This document shows positions 26,518 through 34,946 of a stretch of DNA of 48,612 nucleotides, piece by piece (the first letter of the stretch is position 1; each line of letters begins with the position of its first letter). This DNA is from an uncultured Bacteroidales bacterium (lineage in GTDB: Bacteria; Bacteroidota; Bacteroidia; Bacteroidales; UBA932). A program made the position numbers and the translations under genes. The stretch is from assembly GCA_934700615.1 (NCBI GenBank), contig CAKUXR010000022.1:1-48612 (forward strand), given 5' to 3'. Below the pieces are notes generated by a model that was given only the letters and a program-made list of their open reading frames with translations, was not told the origin of the DNA and searched no databases.

Positions 26518-27780
26518 ATGTTAGACATTTTTGACAGAATTGAAAGAGACTCTGGAGGTCCTATCGGACAGTATTTCAGCCAGGCTTACGGTTATTACAT
26601 GTATCCTCGTCTGGAGGGAGAACTCGGACCTCACATGGTTTTCAACGGAAATGAGGTCCTGAACTGGAGTCTTAACAACTACCTTGGACTTGCAAATCAT
26701 CCTGAGGTGCGTAAGGCGGATGCGGAAGCAGCAGCCAAGTGGGGCCTTGCCTATCCTATGGGTGCCAGAATGCTGTCAGGCAACACCAGATACCACGAGA
26801 AGCTTGAAAAGATGTTCGCTGAGTTCGAGAAGAAGGAAGATGCTTACCTCTACAACTTCGGATATCAGGGAATCGTTTCTACCATTGACGCTCTTACCGC
26901 ACGTCACGATGTGATCGTTTATGACGCTGAGTGCCATGCTTGTCTGCTCGACGGTATCCGTCTGCATATCGGCAGCAAGTACAAGTACCGTCACAACAAT
27001 ATTGAAGATTGCGAGAAGGTTCTTGCACGTGCATGCGCTGAGGCTGACGCAAACGGCGGCGGAGTTCTCCTCATTACCGAGGGTGTTTACGGTATGACAG
27101 GTGCGCTCGGTATTCTCGACAAGATCGCAGCTCTCAAGAAGAAATACAACTTCCGTTTCATGATCGATGACGCTCACGGATTCGGACTTCTCGGAGAGCA
27201 CGGACGTGGTACATCAGAGGCTCTTCACTGCATGGATGAGGTTGACCTTTACATCGGTGCATTCGCCAAGTCAATGGCTTCCATCGGCGGTTTCGTTGCA
27301 GGTCCTCACAAGATCATCAACTACCTCCGTGCGAACATGCGTTCACAGATGTATGCCAAGTCACTTCCTATGCCGCTCGTTATCGGTAATACCAAGCGTC
27401 TGGAAATCATCATGTCTCCGGAAGGTGACGAGCTCCGCAAGAAGTGCTGGGCCATTACCCATGCAATCCAGGACGGTTTCAGGAAAGAGGGCTTCGACAT
27501 CGGTGAGGCTGAGGCTTGCGTGACCCCTGTACATATCAAGGGAGGTGTGGCCCAGGCTACAAAGATGGCAAAGGACCTCCGTGAGAACTACAAGATTTTC
27601 TGCTCAATGGTTGTATATCCGGTCATCCCTAAGGGTATGGTCATCTTCCGTATCGTCAGCACCGCTGCCCATACGATGGAGGATGTCGAGTACACTCTCA
27701 AAGCATTCAAGGAAATCAAGGCCAAACTTGATGCCGGTGCATATGACGGAGACGATATCGCTGCCATGACTGTAGAATAG
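26518..27780 (+). CDS. spt: Serine palmitoyltransferase-type alpha-oxoamine synthase
   Basis: A 420-residue PLP enzyme that condenses an acyl-CoA with an amino acid. LNNYLGLANHPEV, PMGARMLSGNTRYHEKLEKMFAEFE, H140 (stacks on PLP), IDDAHGFGLLGEHGRG and the Schiff-base lysine K251 in GAFAKSMASIGGF mark the alpha-oxoamine synthase family. The protein lacks the features of BioF or KBL and closely resembles, from memory, the Bacteroides/Porphyromonas serine palmitoyltransferase that starts sphingolipid synthesis. The neighbouring SDR gene, 7 nt downstream, could reduce its 3-keto product. The sequence has an extended N-terminus (DIFDRIERDSGGPIGQYFSQAYGYYMYP) shared by that subgroup. Confidence 0.88.
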   Translation: MLDIFDRIERDSGGPIGQYFSQAYGYYMYPRLEGELGPHMVFNGNEVLNWSLNNYLGLANHPEVRKADAEAAAKWGLAYPMGARMLSGNTRYHEKLEKMFAEFEKKEDAYLYNFGYQGIVSTIDALTARHDVIVYDAECHACLLDGIRLHIGSKYKYRHNNIEDCEKVLARACAEADANGGGVLLITEGVYGMTGALGILDKIAALKKKYNFRFMIDDAHGFGLLGEHGRGTSEALHCMDEVDLYIGAFAKSMASIGGFVAGPHKIINYLRANMRSQMYAKSLPMPLVIGNTKRLEIIMSPEGDELRKKCWAITHAIQDGFRKEGFDIGEAEACVTPVHIKGGVAQATKMAKDLRENYKIFCSMVVYPVIPKGMVIFRIVSTAAHTMEDVEYTLKAFKEIKAKLDAGAYDGDDIAAMTVE

Positions 27781-27787
27781 TTCTTCT

Positions 27788-28609
27788 ATGGACAAAAATT
27801 GCTTTCAAAATAAAGTAATAATCATAACAGGAGCCAGCTCGGGTATCGGGTTGGCTTCTGCCAGATTATTCGGAAGCTATGGCGCGAAGGTCGTCATGGC
27901 TGCAAGACATCTTGACAAACTCGAGGCGGAAGTCCCGAGCGTGAGTCCAAATCCTGACAATGTCCTCTGCGTGAAGACTGACGTGTCCAAGGAAGAGGAC
28001 TGCAAGGCATTGATAGAGAAGACTGTAGAAAAATTCGGAAGAATCGATATCCTTGTCAATAATGCCGGAATCTCCATGAGGGCGATGTTCAAGGACCTGG
28101 ACCTCTCCGTAATCAAGTCTCTTATGGATGTCAATTTCTGGGGAACAGTATATTGCACGAAGTTCGCCCTGCCTTATCTTCTCCAGTCCAAAGGTTCAGT
28201 GGTCGGTGTCATTTCCATCGCCGGTTATTCTGCCCTGCCTGCCAGGACGGGTTATTCTTCTTCCAAGTATGCCATCAGGGGATTCCTGGACACTCTGCGC
28301 ATAGAGCATCTGAAGGATGGACTGAATGTGCTTGTCTTCGCTCCTGGCTATACTGCCTCTAATGTGCGCAATGCCGCATTGACGGCTGACGGTTCGGCTC
28401 AGGGAGAGACTCCTCTCGATGAAGGTAAACTCATGAGCGCGGAGGAATGTGCGGAACTGCTTGCAAAGGCATTGGCGAAGAGGAAGTCGGAGGTTATCCT
28501 TACCGCTCTCGGCAAGCTTACCGTGTTGGCGCACAGATTGTTTCCGCGTCTTACCGACACGTTGACATACAGCTATATCTCAAGAGAAAAAGACAGCCCG
28601 TTCAAATAG
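27788..28609 (+). CDS. Short-chain dehydrogenase/reductase, candidate 3-ketosphinganine reductase
   Basis: A 273-residue classical SDR. The NAD(P) motif is TGASSGIG (14-21) with R40 placed to favour NADPH. NNAGIS (91-96) and the catalytic S143, Y156 and K160 (SIAGYSALPARTGYSSSKYAIRG) are complete. The C-terminal part (LAHRLFPRLTDTLTYSYISREKD) resembles the membrane-associated tails of lipid-acting SDRs. Its start is 7 nt after the spt stop, so it most likely acts on the spt product, reducing the 3-keto intermediate to dihydrosphingosine. The reaction is inferred from context; SDR substrate cannot be read from motifs. Confidence 0.85.
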   Translation: MDKNCFQNKVIIITGASSGIGLASARLFGSYGAKVVMAARHLDKLEAEVPSVSPNPDNVLCVKTDVSKEEDCKALIEKTVEKFGRIDILVNNAGISMRAMFKDLDLSVIKSLMDVNFWGTVYCTKFALPYLLQSKGSVVGVISIAGYSALPARTGYSSSKYAIRGFLDTLRIEHLKDGLNVLVFAPGYTASNVRNAALTADGSAQGETPLDEGKLMSAEECAELLAKALAKRKSEVILTALGKLTVLAHRLFPRLTDTLTYSYISREKDSPFK

Positions 28610-28645
28610 CGGACGCGCTGCAACATTGACATAAACCATCATAAT

Positions 28646-30682
28646 ATGGCAAAAACCGGAATTCCGAGAGAGCCGAAGATATATCTTTCGCTCTTTGTCC
28701 TTTTCCTCCTGCTTCTTTTCATGATGCCGAGGACTGGAAAGTTCAATTATGACTATAAGAAAGGTTCACCATGGGCTTATGAGACATTGGTCGCCCAAGT
28801 GGATTTCCCGGTGCTGAAGACTGCGGAACAGCTTCAGGCTGAGAAAGATGCGTTGGGTTCCAGCATTGTGCCATATTATAAGTTCTCTGAGGACATCGCG
28901 CGCGATGCATTGAGGGAAGCCGAGAATGTGAATTACGGACAGTATTCTTACATGAGGCCCAAGGTGGTGCAGTCTCTGACTGACATCTATCAGCGAGGCG
29001 TCATGGCGGATGAGGCTTCCGCGAGGGAGGAGAACTTCTCGTCAGCCGACGAAATCCTTTTCCTGCAGAGGGACAAGAGGGCATCCAAAGTTCCTTCTTC
29101 AGATATCTATACGATGTCCGGGGCAAGGGCCAAACTTCTTGCAGACCTCGGCCGCACATTTCCTGATGTCAGGGGTGACTCGGTTTTCAGGGCTATCGGT
29201 CTGGATGAAACCCTCCAGCCGAACCTTCTGTATGACAAGGAGACCACCGACCTGGTCCATGCCGAGACCGTCGACTACATTTCGCCGACCCAGGGATTTG
29301 TCAATGCCGGACAGCTTATCGTGTCCAAGGGAGAGATAGTGACAGCTGAAATTGCCCAGTACCTCGATTCCTACAAGGCGGAATATGAGGAGAGTCTTGG
29401 TTATGACGGACCACGAATCTTCCTGTGGCTCGGAAACGGACTCATATCATTGGCATTGGTCCTTATCCTTTTCCTTTCCATTTTTTATACGAATCCTGAC
29501 ATCTTCAAGCAGATGAATAAATATGTTTATCTGCTCTTCATATTCGCGGTCGGCTCATTCGCGGCTTTTGCCTTCGACAGGATAGACCCGTCCTTGCTGT
29601 ATCTCGTACCGTTCTCATTGACAGCGCTTTACCTTCTCGCATTCTTCAGGAAGAGGGTAGTGCTTCCGGTTTACGTGATTTCTCTGCTGCCGCTTCTGAT
29701 TTTCGCGCATAACGGAGTGGAACTCTTCCTTCTCTACCTCGTGTCAGGAGTCCTGACGATGTTTACCTTCGAATTCTTCAGCAAGGGATGGCTCCAGTTC
29801 GTGATGGCACTCATAAGTTTCGGGTGTATGCTGTTGACATTCATCGGATTCCGTCTTGTCAACGACGGCAGTCTGCTGAATGACATGTGGCTGATGCTCT
29901 ATATGTTCATAGGTGCTTTCCTTACAGTTGCAGGATATCCTCTCATATATCTCTTCGAGAAGATTTTCGGACTGGTTTCCAATTCCAGACTAGAGGAACT
30001 CTGCGACCCGAACAACAAACTCCTGAGAATTCTTGCGCAGAAGGCGCCGGGAACATTCCAGCATTCGCTGCAGGTTATGAATCTTGCGGATGCTGCCGCC
30101 AGAAGCGTTGACGCGAATGTTCTTCTTGTCAGGGCCGGAGCGATGTACCATGACATCGGAAAGACTGCCAATCCGCAGTGCTTCATTGAAAATGAGAGTC
30201 TCGGGACGAAGTATCATGAAGGGCTTTCTCCTCGTGAGAGCGCTAAGATGATTATCCGCCATGTGACCGACGGACTTGCCCTTGCCTCCAAATATCAGTT
30301 GCCGAAAGTGGTGTCAGACTTCATCTTGACCCATCACGGAACGACATGCACGGCATACTTCTACAACAAGTACATGAATGAGGGCGGGGATGAGGCCAAT
30401 GCCGGAGATTTCTACTATAACGGAAAGACACCTTGGACCCGCGAGCAGGCGATTGTGATGATATGCGACACGATAGAGGCCGCGTCCAGGACATTGAAGG
30501 ACAATACTCCGGAGACCTTCGACAAATTCGTCGAAAATATCGTCGCGTCCAAGATCAATGCAGGTCAGCTGGACAATGCCGATATCTCCCTGAAGGACCT
30601 CAGCCGCATCAAATCTGTGCTGAAATCCTATCTCGGACAGATTTATCATGACAGGATAGCATATCCTAAACGTGAAAGGTAG
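28646..30682 (+). CDS. 7TM-HD family phosphohydrolase, PgpH-like
   Basis: A 678-residue inner-membrane protein: one N-terminal membrane segment (about 11-27), a periplasmic 7TMR-HDED domain of about 230 residues, seven transmembrane helices (about 255-430), and a cytoplasmic HD domain with LAQKAPGTFQHSLQVMNLADAAARSV, MYHDIGKTANPQCFIENE and ILTHHGTTCTAYFY. The metal-binding H..HD..H..H..D pattern is present. The best studied relative, PgpH of Firmicutes, degrades cyclic di-AMP, so control of that messenger is a reasonable guess. It follows the SDR gene by 36 nt and precedes the tig promoter. Confidence 0.85.
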   Translation: MAKTGIPREPKIYLSLFVLFLLLLFMMPRTGKFNYDYKKGSPWAYETLVAQVDFPVLKTAEQLQAEKDALGSSIVPYYKFSEDIARDALREAENVNYGQYSYMRPKVVQSLTDIYQRGVMADEASAREENFSSADEILFLQRDKRASKVPSSDIYTMSGARAKLLADLGRTFPDVRGDSVFRAIGLDETLQPNLLYDKETTDLVHAETVDYISPTQGFVNAGQLIVSKGEIVTAEIAQYLDSYKAEYEESLGYDGPRIFLWLGNGLISLALVLILFLSIFYTNPDIFKQMNKYVYLLFIFAVGSFAAFAFDRIDPSLLYLVPFSLTALYLLAFFRKRVVLPVYVISLLPLLIFAHNGVELFLLYLVSGVLTMFTFEFFSKGWLQFVMALISFGCMLLTFIGFRLVNDGSLLNDMWLMLYMFIGAFLTVAGYPLIYLFEKIFGLVSNSRLEELCDPNNKLLRILAQKAPGTFQHSLQVMNLADAAARSVDANVLLVRAGAMYHDIGKTANPQCFIENESLGTKYHEGLSPRESAKMIIRHVTDGLALASKYQLPKVVSDFILTHHGTTCTAYFYNKYMNEGGDEANAGDFYYNGKTPWTREQAIVMICDTIEAASRTLKDNTPETFDKFVENIVASKINAGQLDNADISLKDLSRIKSVLKSYLGQIYHDRIAYPKRER

Positions 30683-30691
30683 GCATTGAGG

Positions 30692-30722
30692 TTGCAAATT
30701 GCGGATAATTTAGTTATTTTTG
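30692..30722 (+). promoter_or_regulatory. Promoter for tig
   Basis: TTG at 30692-30694, a 20-nt spacer and TATTTTTG at 30715-30722: a near-ideal Bacteroidota promoter. The leader to the ATG at 30761 is about 32 nt. Confidence 0.75.
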
Positions 30723-30760
30723 CAAGCTAAAACCAAAGAAAATAATAAACAAGCATAAAA

Positions 30761-32074
30761 ATGAACGTTGTAAAAAACCAGATTGATGAGCTTAATCTCC
30801 AGCTCACAGTCACTGTAGCACACGATGACTACGCTGAAATCGAGAAGAAGGAACTCCAGAAGTGCAGACGTACAGCTGAGTTCAAGGGATTCAGAAAGGG
30901 AATGGTTCCTATGTCTCTCATCCAGAGAGTTTATGGTGAGCGTGTTCTCGGCGAGGCTGTAAACCAGGTGCTTTCAGAAGCTGTCAATAACTTCATCAAG
31001 GAAAACAATATCAAGATGGTAGGTGAGGCTCTTCCTAGCGAGGACCAGCCTGAGATCGAGTGGAAGTCCGGCAACGACTTCACATTCAAGTTCGATATCG
31101 CTTCTGCATCAGAGGTGAACTTCGAGCTCACCAAGGATGACAAGGTGAAGTATTACACCATCGAGATTTCTGACGAGGCCAAGAAAGAGATGAAGGACAA
31201 CCTTCTCCGCCAGTTCGGCTCACTCACTGATACTGAGGCTGCCGGTGAGGATGATTTCGTAATCGTTGACTTCTCACAGGAAGGCAAGACAGTCGAGGCT
31301 TCTTACGTAGGCGTAAGAAACGTTGAGGGTGAGGCAAAGAATTCATTCCTCGGCGCAAAGGTCGGCGACCAGTTCGATGTCAATGTCAATGAGGCATTTA
31401 CAAACGAGTCTGACCGTGCATACATGCTCAAGGTGAAGAAAGAAGAGCTCGCAGAGATCAATCCTCAGTTCCACGTTACCGTGAAGGAAGTGAAGACATT
31501 CGCTCCTGCAGAGGAGAACCAGGAGACTTACGACAAGATCTTCGGAGAGGGTAAGGTTCACAGCGCAGAGGAATTCGACGCGGCTGTTACAGAAAGACTT
31601 CAGGAGAACTACAAGCAGGAGTCTGACTACAAGCTCTCAAAGGATCTCAGAAAGTATCTCGTAGAGAAGGCTGACGTGAAGCTCCCTGAGGAGTTCCTCA
31701 AGAGATGGCTGTTCCATATCAATGAGGGCAAGTTCTCCAAGGAGGAAATCGAGAAGGAGGCACCTGCATTCTTCGAGGATTTCCGTTGGCAGATGGTCCG
31801 CGGCTATGTTATGGACAAGTTCGGTCTCAAGATCGAAGAGAAAGATGTTCATGAGGCTGCAGAGGCTTATGTTGCATACCAGTACGCCGCTTACGGAATG
31901 GGCAATGTTCCTGAGGCTGTCATCAAGGATAGCGTAGGCCGTGTGCTTCAGGATGAGAACACAAGCCGTCGTATCATCGAGAATGTCGAGACAACAAAAG
32001 CAGTAGAGGCTGTCAAGGGTGCTATCACACTTGAGAACGAGACTGTATCTGTCGAGGCGTTCCGCACACTTTAA
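30761..32074 (+). CDS. tig: Trigger factor
   Basis: A 437-residue ribosome-bound chaperone. The N-terminal signature is AEFKGFRKGMVPMSLIQRVYGERVLGEAVNQVL, where the usual GFRxGxxP loop docks on ribosomal protein L23; here it reads GFRKGMVP. A middle region (about 150-240) corresponds to the PPIase position but is poorly conserved, as is common in Bacteroidota, so isomerase activity is doubtful. The helical C-terminal arms run from about residue 260 to the end. Codon use is strongly biased to GAG, AAG and CTC, consistent with high expression. clpP begins 7 nt downstream, and clpX follows: a classic tig-clpP-clpX order. Confidence 0.93.
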   Translation: MNVVKNQIDELNLQLTVTVAHDDYAEIEKKELQKCRRTAEFKGFRKGMVPMSLIQRVYGERVLGEAVNQVLSEAVNNFIKENNIKMVGEALPSEDQPEIEWKSGNDFTFKFDIASASEVNFELTKDDKVKYYTIEISDEAKKEMKDNLLRQFGSLTDTEAAGEDDFVIVDFSQEGKTVEASYVGVRNVEGEAKNSFLGAKVGDQFDVNVNEAFTNESDRAYMLKVKKEELAEINPQFHVTVKEVKTFAPAEENQETYDKIFGEGKVHSAEEFDAAVTERLQENYKQESDYKLSKDLRKYLVEKADVKLPEEFLKRWLFHINEGKFSKEEIEKEAPAFFEDFRWQMVRGYVMDKFGLKIEEKDVHEAAEAYVAYQYAAYGMGNVPEAVIKDSVGRVLQDENTSRRIIENVETTKAVEAVKGAITLENETVSVEAFRTL

Positions 32075-32081
32075 TTTGAAA

Positions 32082-32759
32082 ATGAATAGCGAATTTGATA
32101 AATTTGCGAACATGGGTCGTGGAATAAGTTCCATGACCCTTCATCGTTATGAATCGACGGTGAGTTCGTACATCAACCCTACCATTATCGAAGAGAGGAA
32201 ACTCAATGTCGCATCCATGGATGTGTTCTCCCGTCTTATGATGGACAGAATCATCTTCCTGGGCGTGCCTATCGATGATGATGTCGCAAACATTATCCAG
32301 GCCCAGCTGCTGTTCCTTGCATCAAATGACAGCAACGCGGACATCTCATTGTATCTGAACACTCCGGGAGGACAGGTCACATCCGGTCTTGCCATCTATG
32401 ATACGATGCAGCTCGTCGAGCCTGAAGTAGCGACCATCTGTACCGGTATGGCAGCTTCAATGGGTTCCGTACTTCTCTGTGCGGGTGCCCATGGAAAGCG
32501 TTCTGCCCTTCCTCACAGTAGGGTTCTGATCCACCAGCCGCTCGGCGGCGCCCAGGGGCAGGCATCTGACATCATCATCGCGGCAAAGGAAATCGAGAAG
32601 ACCAGACAGGAACTGTGCAATATCATTGCCCAGCATTCCGGACAGTCTTACGACCGTGTCTTTGCTGACGCTGACAGAGATTTCTGGATGACTGCAGCTG
32701 AGGCCAAGGAGTATGGCATGGTAGATGAAATTCTGGAAAGTAAGAAAAAAATAAAGTAA
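32082..32759 (+). CDS. clpP: ATP-dependent Clp protease proteolytic subunit
   Basis: A 225-residue serine protease started at the ATG at 32082, 7 nt after tig; an earlier in-frame ATG lies inside tig and is unlikely. Catalytic Ser126 (GMAASMGSVLL) and His151 (PHSRVLIHQPLGG) are clear, with the acidic partner in the DRDFWMTAAEAKEYGMVDEIL region. YLNTPGGQVTSGLAIYDTM is the oxyanion and strand region. The N-terminus of about 35 residues before the core is longer than in E. coli and is probably processed. It forms the protease barrel with the ClpX encoded 2 nt downstream. Confidence 0.95.
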   Translation: MNSEFDKFANMGRGISSMTLHRYESTVSSYINPTIIEERKLNVASMDVFSRLMMDRIIFLGVPIDDDVANIIQAQLLFLASNDSNADISLYLNTPGGQVTSGLAIYDTMQLVEPEVATICTGMAASMGSVLLCAGAHGKRSALPHSRVLIHQPLGGAQGQASDIIIAAKEIEKTRQELCNIIAQHSGQSYDRVFADADRDFWMTAAEAKEYGMVDEILESKKKIK

Positions 32760-32761
32760 CA

Positions 32762-33988
32762 GTGGCTGGAAAGAAACCTGTCAAACATTGTATGTTCTGC
32801 GGCAGGAGTGAGGCCGAGGTCCCATTCCTTCTGTCAGGACTTGATAATACCTACATATGCAGTGATTGCGTAGAGATGGCTTCCGGCTATCTGAAGGAGA
32901 TTTCCAATATGGGCAAAGGTGCTGACGCGCCCGCACGTATCGAGAAACTTCAGAAGCCTAAGGAAATCAAGGCCTTTCTTGACCAGTATGTGATCGGTCA
33001 GGACAGGGCCAAGAAACTCTTGTCTGTCGCCGTATATAATCATTACAAGAGAATTAATCATAATCTCGCCGACAAGACTGATGACGGGGTGGGTCTCGAG
33101 AAATCGAATATCCTCCTGGTCGGTCCTACCGGTACCGGCAAGACATTGCTGGCAAAGAGTATAGCAAAACTTCTGCAAGTTCCGTTCACTATCGTTGACG
33201 CGACCGTGCTTACTCAGGCCGGTTATGTGGGCGAGGATGTGGAGAGCCTTCTTTCGAGACTTCTCCAGGAGGCTGACTATGACCTCGCAAAGGCTGAGCG
33301 CGGTATCGTCTTCATCGACGAGATCGACAAGATTGCCCGCAAAGGTGACAACCCGTCCATTACCCGTGACGTTTCCGGTGAGGGTGTGCAGCAGGCTCTG
33401 CTGAAGCTCCTCGAGGGAAGTGTTGTCAATGTCCCTCCACAGGGCGGCCGCAAGCATCCTGAGCAGGAGTTCATCCACGTGAATACCCAGAATATCCTGT
33501 TCATCTGCGGTGGCGCATTTGAAGGGATAGAGCGCAGGATAGCGCAGAGGCTCAATACCCAGGTCATCGGCTTCACCGCCGGCAGCCAGCAGAAGATAGA
33601 CAAGGAGAACCTTCTCCGTTACGTCTCCGCGGAAGACCTGAAGGCTTACGGCCTGATTCCTGAGATTATCGGACGTCTTCCTATTGTGACATATCTTGAC
33701 AGTCTGGACCGCGAGTCCCTTCTCCGTATCCTTACGGAGCCTAAGAACGCGATTCTCAAGCAGTACAACAAGATGTTCGAGCTTGACGGCATAAAACTCG
33801 AAATCGAGGACGGCGTAAAGGAACTTATCGTCGATACCGCCATCAAGAACAAACTCGGAGCACGTGGCCTCCGTTCCATCTGCGAGAAGATTTTCGACGA
33901 TGCGATGTTCGATGCCCCGTCATCCAGGAAGAAGACTTTCAATGTTACCCTGGAGTATGCGAAGGAGCATCTGAAGGACGAGATTTAG
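32762..33988 (+). CDS. clpX: ATP-dependent Clp protease ATP-binding subunit
   Basis: A 408-residue AAA+ unfoldase that feeds substrates to ClpP. It starts at a GTG 2 nt after the clpP stop, so translation is coupled. The zinc-binding domain has CMFC and CSDC pairs (residues about 10-38). Walker A is GPTGTGKT (121-128), Walker B is IVFIDEIDK, and EGSVVNVPPQGGRKHPEQEFIHVNTQNILFICGGAFEGIE covers the sensor and pore-proximal region. GARGLRSICEKIFDDAMFD is the sensor 2 helix. The ClpP-docking loop lies near IGF in NTQVIGFTAG. The gene ends at a bidirectional terminator shared with pyrF. Confidence 0.96.
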   Translation: MAGKKPVKHCMFCGRSEAEVPFLLSGLDNTYICSDCVEMASGYLKEISNMGKGADAPARIEKLQKPKEIKAFLDQYVIGQDRAKKLLSVAVYNHYKRINHNLADKTDDGVGLEKSNILLVGPTGTGKTLLAKSIAKLLQVPFTIVDATVLTQAGYVGEDVESLLSRLLQEADYDLAKAERGIVFIDEIDKIARKGDNPSITRDVSGEGVQQALLKLLEGSVVNVPPQGGRKHPEQEFIHVNTQNILFICGGAFEGIERRIAQRLNTQVIGFTAGSQQKIDKENLLRYVSAEDLKAYGLIPEIIGRLPIVTYLDSLDRESLLRILTEPKNAILKQYNKMFELDGIKLEIEDGVKELIVDTAIKNKLGARGLRSICEKIFDDAMFDAPSSRKKTFNVTLEYAKEHLKDEI

Positions 33989-34040
33989 GTATCAGAGCCG
34001 CCTCTGCCCAATGCAGTTCCGGTCTGATATGATACATAAT

Positions 34041-34077
34041 AAAAAACAGAGTTGGCGTCAAACCAACTCTGTTTTTT
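34041..34077. terminator. Bidirectional intrinsic terminator between clpX and pyrF
   Basis: AAAAAACAGAGTTGG (34041-34055) pairs fully with CCAACTCTGTTTTTT (34063-34077) around a 7-nt loop. Each strand ends in a T-run, so it can stop clpX transcripts on the plus strand and pyrF transcripts on the minus strand. Confidence 0.9.
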
Positions 34078-34095
34078 ATTATGAAGGACAGTGTC

Positions 34096-34938
34096 TTAGA
34101 GATTCGCGGTAGTTGCGGCTGCACGTGCGGCAGCTTCGGCAAAGTCCTCACCGCTGGATGCATAGATGACTCCACGTGAAGAATTGATCAGGAGACCGCC
34201 TTTGGCATTGGCGCCATGGGCGATTACCTCCTCGGCAGAACCGCCCTGTGCACCCACACCCGGAACCAGGAAGAAATTGTCAGGACAGAACTTACGGATC
34301 TCGGCCAGTTTGTCAGCCTTGGTGGCACCAACTACGAACATCATGTTCTCCGGAGTGGAAATGGACATCATCTTTTCCATAACTACCTGATAGAGAGGCT
34401 TTCCATCCTGCTCGGCCAACTGGAAATCAGCCGATGACTTGTTGGAAGAAAGAGCTACTACAATAGCAAATTTGCCTTTGTACTCCAGGAACGGAGTCAC
34501 GGTCTCACTACCCATATAAGGAGAAATGGTGACAGCGTCGAAATCCATTGTCTCGAAGAAGGTCTTCGCGTACATCTTGGCTGTGTTTCCGATATCGCCG
34601 CGTTTTGCGTCAGCGATGAGGAACTGCTCAGGATAATTCGAACGGAGATAGTCCACTGTCTTTTCGAGTGCCAGCATTCCGTCACGTCCGTAGCACTCGT
34701 AGAAGGCCAGGTTAGGCTTGTAAGCCACGCAATGCGCTGCAGTAGCGTCGATTATGGCCTTGTTGAACTCATACAATGAACGTGCGGTACCATTGACAAG
34801 TTCCCCCTTGACGGCTGTGGCACCCTCAGTCGCCAATCTCTTGATATGCTCAGGCATTTTGTTGAAATCAGTGTCCAGACCCACGCAGAGCATGGATTTC
34901 TTGGCCTGAATCTGAGCGTAAAGTTCTGTTGTTGTCAT
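34096..34938 (-). CDS. pyrF: Orotidine 5'-phosphate decarboxylase (type 2)
   Basis: A 280-residue enzyme for the last step of UMP synthesis. The opening MLCVGLDTDFNKMPEHI and the active-site block FLIADAKRGDIGNTAKMYAK (D110, K112, D115) identify the family. The length of about 280 and the sequence GVGAQGGSAEEVIAHGANAKGGLLINSSRGVIYAS match the longer type 2 group. It begins 8 nt after the dipeptidyl peptidase gene on the minus strand and is probably the last gene of that transcript, ending at the shared terminator. Grouping a nucleotide enzyme with a peptidase is most likely chance. Confidence 0.94.
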   Translation of the reverse strand: MTTTELYAQIQAKKSMLCVGLDTDFNKMPEHIKRLATEGATAVKGELVNGTARSLYEFNKAIIDATAAHCVAYKPNLAFYECYGRDGMLALEKTVDYLRSNYPEQFLIADAKRGDIGNTAKMYAKTFFETMDFDAVTISPYMGSETVTPFLEYKGKFAIVVALSSNKSSADFQLAEQDGKPLYQVVMEKMMSISTPENMMFVVGATKADKLAEIRKFCPDNFFLVPGVGAQGGSAEEVIAHGANAKGGLLINSSRGVIYASSGEDFAEAAARAAATTANL

Positions 34939-34946
34939 ATATTCTA

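Noticed and set aside
30761..32074. Active peptidyl-prolyl isomerase domain in trigger factor
   Set aside because: The expected central region lacks recognisable FKBP-type conserved residues by eye, so no isomerase claim is made.
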